Shown here: piece after piece, positions 37,801 to 49,100 of the stretch
Layout of the letters: each line of letters begins with the position of its first letter
How positions within the stretch are numbered: the stretch's first letter is position 1
Assembly (NCBI GenBank): GCA_963457665.1
Contig: OY735219.1
Location: 35,855,977 to 35,919,976, forward strand
Reading direction: 5' to 3'
Origin: Thysanoteuthis rhombus
Lineage: Eukaryota > Mollusca > Cephalopoda > Oegopsida > Thysanoteuthidae
DNA length: 64,000 nucleotides
The notes under the pieces: model-generated
Told to the model about the DNA's origin: nothing
Seen by the model: the letters and a program-made list of their open reading frames with translations, nothing else
Database searches by the model: none
Program-made: the position numbers and the translations under genes

Positions 37801-40800
37801 ACTTATCTTCCCATAGATAAAGTTTAATAAAAGTGATTTGCTTATTTCTAACTGAAATGATTTTTATCTTTTACCCAGCTTGATGATAGAGGCCGAGTAA
37901 ATTCTCTGACAACTGTTTTGAGTCAAGAAGTGGATCGCTTCAATAAACTGCTGAAAGTTATCAAGGTAAATCATGAGCTTCTTTTTCAGTAATTGGAGAG
38001 TAAAAATTGTGTTTATACTTGGGGACCCTGGGAAAAGCAAGGTACTGGATTTTATCCATAGGCCATAGTGCCAACCCTGAGTTGATACATTGATTCAATA
38101 AAAAATCAAGAACAAATTTAAATATAAATGTTAACATATATTTAAAGAAGATTCTCTCTGTCTGCTATTTAATAACATGAACCTTAATATTTATTTCTCA
38201 AGTTGGATTTCAGAGCCCCTAAAATCGTGGGCTATTTTGACAACTGCCAAGTGTGCCCATGCAAGAAGACAGCTATGTTTTTATCAGTTGATGGCAAATA
38301 AGTATCTTTACACGCAAAATATTAAGCAATAATTAAATCACTATAGCCCCACAAATGGCCTGACCAACCAGTTAAGTGAGCTACAGATTCTTCTCTCTTT
38401 GAGTGTCTGTGTCTCTGCGCCTATCTATGTGTGTGCGTGTATGTTGCCTGGCACTCCTAGTCACATTTTGGGGTCTACAACCTCGAAAATTTGCCTTACA
38501 CCACTAAGCACCATATAAAAACTTTTTTAGCAACGAAAGTGCTTTTTGGGGTCTCTATGATCATTCGGACCAACTATGCCCAAATCTTGTGCTGGTATTT
38601 TTAAAGATGATCTTAAATAATAGATCTATTTTTTAAACATAATTTCAGATAATTTTTTCTGATAATTAGTCCTGGTATATGCAAGGTGTTGATACCTATG
38701 ATATTACTCTATATACAGAACTATAAGACATTGTTTACAAGGGTATTTGGAGGACAACTGCACACTGCAGCTCATCCAAGCCTATAACTGTCCACATCGA
38801 GTGTTGGTAAATGGCTCTCTAGTTATAATGCTAGCCCAATGGATGCAGAGTAATATTTACATAATTTGAATGAAAAATTAAATGTCTGTCTCATATACCA
38901 GCATATATGATATTCTTGTTTCTTAATTTATTTGTCCCTCTGTCGGTACATTATGCTTTCATTGTATCTCTGATGTCCAAAGTAATAAACAAGAAACTAA
39001 TATTCAAAGCATTACTTGCCGCTGCTAACTATTAGTTTGTCTGTCCATTTGTCCATCAGTTTGGCCAAAGGATATCTTTAAAGATTCTTAATGAATTTCA
39101 ATGAAATCCTGTGGATGGGTTAACCATGGACTGTCAAGGGAGTGATTAAACATTGAGGCCAATCCTGCTATTTGGTTTTGATTGAGAGAAATTTGTATTA
39201 TTCTACCAGAATATAGGTTAAAAATGAGCAGTCAATAGAAAGGCTAAATTTAAATTTCAAGGTAAGTAATACATTCAAATTTCTCTCCTTTGTTTTTTTA
39301 TTTATTTTCATTCAGTTTTTAGTTATTGTATGGCATTCGCAGAGGTGTGTGCTCTCTGAATGCTTTCCACTTTCATTCTTTAATGATGATAATCTTCTGC
39401 AAAGTGTTTGTCTGCTACAGTTGGAGGGTTACAGGTTTCTATCCCACCAAAGGCTGTTTTTATTTTATGACATTTCGAATATTAAGAAAATAAAATCATA
39501 AATTTACTATTGTTTGAGATTCTTCAGTTTCAATTTCAGTTAATTAAGTCATTAAAAACATCGTAATGTTTCTAAAGTGGAAATTCCATTGCAAATGTAA
39601 TTTGAATAGAAGTATTCTGCAGGCAAAGTCGGCTTTTTTGCTATTTCAATCAATATTTGATTTAGTTACTGCAATTTGGATAAATAGGACTATTTTTATG
39701 TTGTATGTGTGTAATCATTAAGTTTCTGTGAGATCTAAATTGAAATTTCTGGAAAGTTATTGGAAGTCTTATACGATTATATTAATTGAGCAGATGAATG
39801 CCATTGGGATTACCATGGGTTTCAACTTGCGATAATTGCTTGATTTGCATGTAGAAAAATTAAGTGAAAATGATCTTCTCTGAATTGATGAGTAACCTAC
39901 ATTTGAAGAAGACAAAGAGTTGAAAATACAACTAAAAAAATCACTATCAAAGAACTTGAAGGAGAATTTAAACTTGTTGAAGCAGCCAAGGATTTTTATC
40001 TAAATGTGGATCTTAAAATAGAAAGAAGCGTTGAAGTCGGTTGAAATTCAAGAAAAGTTATTCATAGCTACTGTGAATTGTACAATAACAAAAACAAATC
40101 CTGTGCAATCAACTTTGGATAAATATTTTTTAGGAAATAGTTTAGTCATGATTTAATTATAAATGAAAATATTGAATAATTGTAGCCTCTAAAGATGTTG
40201 AGGGTTCTATCTTTTTTTTAATATTCTACATGCATGTGTGTTTGTTTGTTTATGTGTTCCGGCACACCTGGTCATACCGTTTTGTCTACTGACTTTAAAA
40301 TTGGCATCAGTACTCCACTAGACCCCAAGAAATGTTTTTCTTTTTTTTCTCTTTGAAAAAAAAAGGCTTTTTAAAACCTTTTTGGGCCTTATTTGCACGG
40401 GTTTGTTGATAACATCTTGATTCTCTCAAATCTAGATGTTTCTAGATGTTTTTTTACTCCAATTTAAATGTTTTTAGTGGAAAATACCTGTAATGTCATA
40501 AACAGAATTCATTCTTACCATATTCATTCTTCTATGCAATTTTTGTTGTATGACTTTGTACTTCATAATTATTTTTATTAATTGTGACAGTTTTGACATT
40601 ATATGCAGCCAATGGTTTTTTTAAAACTCATTTTTTATCAATCTTGATGGATGATCTGAAAGTATGGGATCATAATTATTCCTATTTATTCTATTATTGC
40701 TTAACGCTAATTCATTTCAACTGAGTAAAAATTAGGAAAAATTAATCATTTAAAATGGGGTTTGCCATGTCACTTCTTCCAACATATGGGGAGAATTTGA

Positions 40801-41271
40801 TTTGCAATTTGGCTTTTATTTTTACATTCATCATTACTTAAGATATTAAACTAAAATCCATTGTTTGTCAAAAATGTTTGATTATATGGATATATCATAA
40901 ATTCTGCTGATAATAAATCACTCTTTCCTGTATCTACAATAAACTTTTTTTCTTTTTTTGAAAATTCCCCGCTCCAAATAGGTTTTTTGTGGGATTTTCA
41001 ATTTGTAATGTGTGTTTAGGCTAAATCGTTCCCTTTGTTTATGTCCAGCAGCATTCATACTTGTTTTCTGGAAATTCAAACTTTTTTAGTGATCACTTCC
41101 CAGCAAAAGGAGGAGGAGTGATTCATTCATTGATCAACCCTTTTTCAATTTTTTTAATTGATCACCCCCAACACGGTATGCTGTCAATACTTTGGTCATG
41201 TGATGATTTTCAGTGATTTTGTCTTGATGATTTTACTCCTTATTGATCCTGGAAATACAGATGAATATTTA

Positions 41272-41333
<62 letters not shown>

Positions 41334-43118
41334 TACCTATACTAACGCACCCTGTTGGACACCGTTTGCTATCTTCTCACTGATTGGCTGTTTCCCTAAC
41401 ATTATATATTGTTCTCTGAAGACAGTTTGTTGGCAGTCAGTTGAAGTAGCAATACAGGCAATGGTCAGTGCTTTGAGGAGATGAGTTGGAAAGTGGGAAC
41501 ATAGGCAAAGAAAAGACAAAAATGCCTGCTTCAAAAATGATAATGTTCATTCAGCTGGCTACAACTTTCTTTGTTAATCCCTCTCCTGGAGGTGTTTGTA
41601 GCAGGGAAATTCTCTAATGATCGGTTGGCTAATTGCAGACTTCTGATCACTAAGTTAGCAATTTGGTGAGACAGCATTTCAACTTGTCAATTGGAGACTC
41701 ACAACAATTTCCTACAATGACTTTTCATCGATCAGCAGTTCTGGTGGCATCCCACATCAGGCAAAGCCAGGTGGTGATTCCACTGCAAATGGCCCAGAGG
41801 CAAATCTTGGTGATTTTTATAGGATATCCCAGAGTGCAGTGAAAGGAGCTGACTGGGGAGTGGTGGCAGAATGGATTACTCTAGATTTTCAAATTGATTA
41901 GATTTCTCTAAAGCCCTTCTTTGTATTTGAGTTTTGAGACAGTATTTTTAAAACTTTTCCCTCCTGAGCATAGAACTGCCTCTTTGAGAAAGTTCTAAAG
42001 GTTCATAGGTTGGGATCCAGAGCCGTGCCTAATGAGCAGACCTTATGTCCTGAACAACTTGTTTAGTCAAATGCACTTTTCAATATCATATTTTCTCGAA
42101 GTCTCTGCTGACTTTCGTGTAATTGTCTCACTTATCTGAAGAAAAACTTTTCTTGTTTTGGATTTGGATAAAAGGTAAATGATATATCATTTGTGAGCTG
42201 TCACTTTTCAGCTCTGTAAAAAAAATAGCTGATGGGAAAATTGTTTTTCTCTCTGATCATTAGAATGTCTGTATAATTTCATGGTTCTCAGCAATTTATC
42301 TGCTAGATCTCACTTGTAAAATGCACCTGGGATAGAGGGGGTTCTTTATACTGCTACATATCCATACACGACCACAAACGTTCACATGTAACATACATAT
42401 ATTCACATGTGTTCTCATCATCAGAGACATAACTTTTGCATAGCCTTGTCAGTGGCTGAGAATATTGCTTCAACACAATCTTTTTAACCCCATTTTCTCA
42501 CTATTTAGGCTTCTGCTGGACGGAGATAAGCTTGATGAGAATTCATGATACCTGCATATTAAAATCTTGCTCTTTGTACAACTAATACGAACAGTATAAT
42601 GTACAGTAATGTAACATTATACTTTTTTTCTTTGGCAATAAAATGTCTTCAAGTTTACTCGTTAAGCACAAAGTTAAGGGTATATTACCAATCATTATGT
42701 TTTTTTCAAAAAAGAGATGGCTGTTAAGTTTTAATCTAATAGATAAAATCTCTATGTGTAAGTGAACATAGACTCATTTATACATACTCAACAATACTTA
42801 TAGTAATGTATTCTTTTGGTAAACAATAAATTTATTTATATAACAAGAGGCATAGGTGAATGAGGATGCGGGGGGGGGGGGTATCTGAAATAGTTCCCTG
42901 GTCCCCCAATGGGGGGAAACCCCCAAAAGCTTCATAAATAGTAGTTCACTTACTGCATTTTTGCTGACGTTAAACAGTAACAAGGATATATTTGTACGTA
43001 CATGATTTTCAAAATAATTAGGCTGTTTTTCGCAAATCAAGTGATAGTACAAGTCTATTTGTTGCAAATTTTCTCTTTTCATCAAATCATATCAAATGCT
43101 GGAGGAGCCATTCCTTTG

Positions 43119-43159
<41 letters not shown>

Positions 43160-46100
43160 GGTGTGTGTGTGTGTGTTTCAAAGACTGTAGGATATGTCTT
43201 TGTTTTCTTTCAGAACTCAGTGTATCAACTGAAACAGGCTATCAAAGGTAATGTGGTGATGAGCCTGGAACTAGAAATGATGTATCAGTCTTTTCTTGAT
43301 AACCAGGTGCCTCATATGTGGGCCAATGCTGCTTATCCATCTATGATGGCCATGGGGAGCTGGGTTCAAGACCTGATTGCTCGATGTTCATTTTTGGATA
43401 TGTGGATCCACAAAGGACAGCCACAATCATTTTGGCTTCCAGGATTCTTCTTCCCACAAGGTAAATCTCTTCTTTTTGATTGCACATCTTATTTTCAATT
43501 CTTGTTTCTCTTTATCATTTCATTTTCCCAGGGCCAGATTGAGCTCAATAGGGGCCAAAAGCACTGGTGAACTTACACCTCCCCCTTGCTCGAAATATAT
43601 GTATTTACAAGGATAAACAACTGATGATTCCAACAAGAGAAAATTTACGCATTGTACCTTAAAAACAAAGTATATGTAAAACAGGAAAAAAAACACCGAA
43701 GAAAAATTACATAAATTGCACTGATAGATATTGGGAAATAAGTGACTCAAGTGACACACACACACACACAAAAAAAATTTGAAAAAGTCGGTGCTTTTTT
43801 CTAGTGTTTAAACTGTGAAGCTTTCTAGAGAAAGGATATATTATAAAGCACTAAAATATGTGTGCATGTACTCTAAGATGCTGAGAACTACACATCACAG
43901 AACAGAAACAAAGCCATGTCTTTAACCAGCATGTCTCAAGTTACCAACTGAGCATATTTAGGTTGAATTTTACAAAATACAAAATTGTTGATTTCTTTTA
44001 GGTCTGCATTCACACTCCCTATAAAAGTCTGTTCAAAAATATTTTACTATTTTTTTTCCATCTAGGACTTTCTCAAAATTATTAGATCTTATACATAATA
44101 CTATATATCTATTTGCTTTTCCACTATTTATTTGAACCTACATACATGTGAGAGAGTTCAATGCTTTTTAAAAATTTATAGGTTTCAAAATCATGTTAGC
44201 TCATATAGCCGAGTGGTTCAAGGTATGGAAAATGCATTTGGCAGACCAAGTTCAAACTCAGATGGATGAAGTTTTTTTCTTTCTTTCAGATTCATATCAT
44301 TCTAAAAGTTTTATAAAAGTGGGTTCTATTCACAATGTAGCTATAATGTTGAACAATCACAGTTGTCCTAAGATGAATAGAAAGTGATGATCCATCATCA
44401 CTTTCCGTTCATTATAGGAAAACTGTGATTGTTTATTTCTTTTTCTTTCAGTGCTAATGTTATCTAGGCACTATAATAAAGTAGTTGTGTATGTGTCCAT
44501 GTCAAGGACTATACAAATTCGAAATCAGCAAGTCTCCATTCACCTACACATTGTTCAGTTGAATTTTTATGGGATCTACATTTGCATTCACACTATAACT
44601 AATCATATCGCTAAAAAAAAATCAGTGAGAGCAACAATACACCAGTGTTTAGAAATGAGGTAAATACTTTTTTTTCTCCTTTTAATTTGTGCTTTTAATT
44701 CATTTGACCTTAAAACCTTCTGGAAATTTGCCAGTTCTGAAAAAGGAAATATTCAAGGGTTTTATAATAGGGTTTTTTTTTACATTTTTATTTATGTAGC
44801 TATAATACTAAACTGTACCCTTACATTCCATTTGTTATAGGAAACTGCGCTTGTGAATCCTCTTTCTCTTAGTGCTTATGCTGGTTTGGCTGTATACTTT
44901 TAAGGAATCTCTGCTTTGACGTTCAAATTACTAATGTCATAAATGAGCTCACAAATTCTTGGTTTTGAGAAAAATCGATCTTTAAAGTTTTTGGTAAAGG
45001 TAGGCAGGCCTGCCCAAGGTTGCGTGCTGGCCTCTGTGTGTATGCCTGGGAGTGTATGCTGGCTCAACTGGTGACGTGAAATGCAACCAATTTTCAAATA
45101 GTCCGACTTATGAAGACTTTATCCAGACTGAAGGAACAAGATGTAACTTTCTCTGGAAAATCCAAGATAACTCAACTGAATAAGAGATTGCTTAGTTTGA
45201 TTCAAGATTTGATGGCACAAACACGTGGTCGAGAAGTGATGCTGATATTCAATTCATATATAGGTGAAGCTAAACAGATTGCTTTTTGCAGTAATGATGA
45301 TGATGATGATGATGATGATGATATCCATTCAGCACAAATATTGAGGAAGGATATATTTGCCCAGGAGTACATCTTTGATGGGTGATTCAAACTGATGCAA
45401 TTCTAAAATCTGTTCTTGCCCTTGTCAGCATGATGTTAAGATCCAATTTCAGATGGAAGCATTTGATAAAGCCACAAAGGTGGCACTTATCTTATCTCAG
45501 TTATTAGTGCAATGCATCAATTTCAAATGTTTAGTGAAATTGATCAAAAACTGCGGCCAAATCATTTTGTAAGCTGAAAGTTTACTGAGAACAATGCATG
45601 TCCCGTACATATGTGTCCGAATGGCACAAGAGATTTTCAAGATGATGATTGTTGTTGACACACATGCACATCAAAAACAGGTGAGAGTTTTTAAAAAATG
45701 ATTGGAGACTCCATATCAGAATGATTTCTGAAATGGTCTACATCAGTGAAAAGACGGTTGGGCAAATTTTGCCGGAAAATCTGAGTGTGACTAAAGTTGG
45801 CATAAGAAAAGATTCAGTAGCCGTTTTGTTCAATTTCAAACATCTTAAATTGATGAATCACGCGATTTTTCAACTGATAATTTTCACGATATGTCAGAAA
45901 AACATGTTTACTTCAAGCGATGTATAAGAGTGAACTGAAAATACGAATGGATTGAAACTTTCGGGGTTCTTTTATGCTAGCCCTTGGTCAATGTATTTCA
46001 CATGGTTTGCGTATATACGCACTGGTTTGACTTACATAACCTTTTTCTTGTTATTCAATAGCCAGCCTGTCATCAAAGATCAACAGCAGCTAAGTGATCT

Positions 46101-49100
46101 GAATATCTACTCAGTCTCAAGTTATTTTATTTCAGGTTTCCTGACTGGCACATTACAGAATCATGCCAGGAAATACAACCTGCCAATTGATCATCTAACT
46201 TTCCTTTTCACTGTCCTTCCATATTATGACCAAGCTGAAGGATATTCTCCAGATTCAGAAGAAGATTCTCATTCTGTAAGTATTCTTTACCCTGGAAATA
46301 GATACAAACAGCAGGGTAGCTAGAAATAGCTAAAGATTTGGGAGGCTGGGGGGCATGGCCTCTAAAGTGACTTCTTCCAACATTTAGTGAGATCTGATGA
46401 AAAGAGAAATATTTGAAAATGAATAGACTAGCACTATCACTTAATTTATGAAAAACAACCCGAAGACTGAACTATCATTTTGCAATTCTTAAAACAAATG
46501 TGGAGCTGTTTTCATGTTCGAGTGAAAAACATGAAATGAGGAAAAGATGGTGTGTTTGATGAGTGTTCTCTAGTTGTTTAGTAAGAGAGGAAAGTGGGGA
46601 AGTTTATGTGGGTGTCAGTGAGAAAAAGAGAGTCCAGTAAGGGTCAGTTGAAGCAAAGTTCATTTTATCATAGGGGGTTGGGGGCTTGATAGAATGGAGA
46701 GATTGTATGAGGCTTTAATGGAAAGGTATGGAAAGATATAAGCAGGGTTGGGGGAGGGTGTGTGTTTTATCTTTTTTAGTTTACTGATAGGTGAAACTTG
46801 GTTTTGTGTCTGTATTACTGCCTTCATTTCTGGGTGTGTGTTTGTAAGTGCATGTGTGTGTTGAGTTTTCTTAAAGGGATCAGTGTGTGTTCTTATTGCT
46901 TCTTGTGGAGCTAGTGTATATTACCCTATACCATGCTTTCTCATGTTGACCTGATATGCTTTTGTTTCAGAATTAATGTATTTAAAGTATCTGCGATTTA
47001 AGAATTTCCATACTTTTGAGTTGTCATGTTGCATTCGGATCTAAGGGCAACCTTGATAGGTCACATATATTTTTGATGTAGTGGGCTTTTGCAGGTTGTG
47101 GTTTTATGTGTTTATGAGTTCAGCTGGGGTTTTTCACTTTCCACATTGTCAAATTACCACCATTAATTCACATATGTATGTACACATTTATCTTTGTTAT
47201 TGTGTACTGTCAGTAAATGTACAATAGGTGTACTGCTATTCATAAACCTTTTTAGCCTTCTCCCTTTAGAGGTCATGGTGGGAATGCTTTGTGCTTTGTC
47301 AAAATAGGTTTCTTCAGTTTTCAAGTTGGTCTTGCTGGTTATGTATACATGTATCACACGTACAGGCAACACTGATGGAGCTAGAGAGATGGAACTTTGA
47401 ATTTTTATTCTTTTTTATGTCTAATAAAAAAGTTTCGCTTTCACACTTGTTTTTTTTTTTGTTGAAAATTTAGACTTTTTTAGTGATCACGGCCTAATAA
47501 GATGGGAGAAGGAACTTACTCATTAGTTTTTAATTGACTACCCCGATGCAATATGCCACCAAAGGATGTTGGTGACATGATGGTTTCTACTGATTGACTA
47601 ACCAGACCTATTATTTTATGTTTCATTCTTTTCTAGACTACTGATGGTGTGCTTGTTTATGGTCTTTATATGGATGGTTTTTGTTTTGACCTGACCAAAA
47701 TGAGTGTTGCTGATTGCCTGCCGGGACAGATGAATCCTTTGTTGCCTGTGATGCATATGCTGCCTGAGATGGATCTGCAGAGAAATGAGGAAAACTACAC
47801 TTCACCTTTGTATAAGACACCCATGCGAGCAGGCACTCTGTCAACAACAGGTAAAAGGAAGGCACTCACTCGAATACAAGGATTATAACTTTCATTCAAA
47901 TAGCATTTTAGAAAACCCACAACCAAAACTGTATAGTTAGGTTTCTTCAGTTTTTAGAATGATCTGGCTGGCAGATGTATCACATGTACAGGTTGTACCA
48001 ATGGAGCTAAGGTGCTGAAAATTTAAGTATTCACTCGTTATTATGTCTAGAAGAGAATTTTTTTTAAAAAATTCCCCCCTCCCCAAATAGTTTTTTTAGT
48101 TTTGTGGGGGTGCAGTGTAAGTCCATGCTAAATTGTAGTGTTCACATTTTTTTTTTATGAAAATTCTGACTTCTTTTATCACTGCCCAACAAATTTGAAA
48201 TTTCAGACTTTTTTAGCGATCACCACCCTACTTGAAAAGTAAATTATGCATTGATCACCAATTTTTTCCAACCTGATATGCTGCCAAAAGATGCTGGTCA
48301 TGTGACGATTTCTATTGAGTGACTAATCACACATCATTCTTTCTTTCTTTCTTTTTTTTCATAAAGCCAGCATTTTGCTTATTGATATTTTTCTTTTATA
48401 TTCCTCTCCTTCTATTTCTTCTTTTCAATTCTTATTTCCTGTTATTTTCGAAGTCTTCCTCTTTTTCTCCTTCTCTCTTATTGATTAGCTACATTTTTTT
48501 CAAAATGGTCTTTGTAAGTTAAGAATACCCGGCTTATTAATCTCCAACTCAGTTGAATCTTAATAGTTTCAGGCAAAATTTTTTGTTGTTTATATTCATA
48601 TTTCCTGCTTGTGAGGATTATCAATTAAACACTTGAAAAGTTCTGGTAAACAATTTCTTAATTATCAGCTTGTTGCATACGAAATGTCATCTTTTGAATA
48701 TTAGGATTGAGAATGATATGAATGACAAAAAAGCGTAAATATTTAATCAAAATACAACTCAATTGAAGAAATAATCTTTTCTAATGATCTTCCAATGATA
48801 GTTTGCCATCTCTATTAAATACTTTGGCTTTAGTGCTCATAAATTTGGTACAAGAACTAATTTTTCTATTACTGGATTTTCTTCTGAATGAGTTTGAAAT
48901 GCTTGAAAAGATGATAATCTGTAGGAGAAATGTCAGGTGAATATGGAGGATGCTGCAAGACTTCATATTCCTATTTTTTAAGCTTGGACTCAATTAGCTG
49001 AGGGTCGTAGGTTGCAGCACTATCATGGAGCATTTTATTCTATCCATATGGAACCCATTTTTCCAACTTCTCCTATTTTTCTTGAGATGATGTGATATGG

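Larger units (their letters stand above)
37966..43213 (+). other. Intron 19 (largest, 5.2 kb)
   Basis: GT-AG intron. It holds a 'CTGGCACTCCTAGTCACATTTT' related repeat (38405-38700), a 'TGTCTGTCC' repeat (39033-39200), repeat family D (40225-40560), a family A copy (40938-41222), a (CA)n array, and near 41560-42060 a less AT-rich stretch I cannot assign. A reading at 39935-40125 ([20 protein letters not shown]...QSTLDKYF) looks like the end of a transposase but is frame-broken. Confidence 0.65.
43461..46135 (+). other. Intron 20
   Basis: GT-AG intron. It contains a CA run (43756-43770), a tRNA-like SINE head (44195-44260), a fold-back (44354-44431), a GAT array (45296-45322) and a mariner fragment (45540-45930). 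The 44880-45110 stretch is less AT-rich and unassigned. Confidence 0.7.

Noticed and set aside
37966-43213. Extra dynein exons hidden in the largest intron
   Set aside because: Exons 19 and 20 join in phase 0 and their products are contiguous in the dynein family alignment as I recall it, so nothing is missing.
45952-46323. 123-residue open frame around exon 21
   Set aside because: Only 46136-46275 is coding; the upstream part is intron and the splice sites and dynein homology define the exon.
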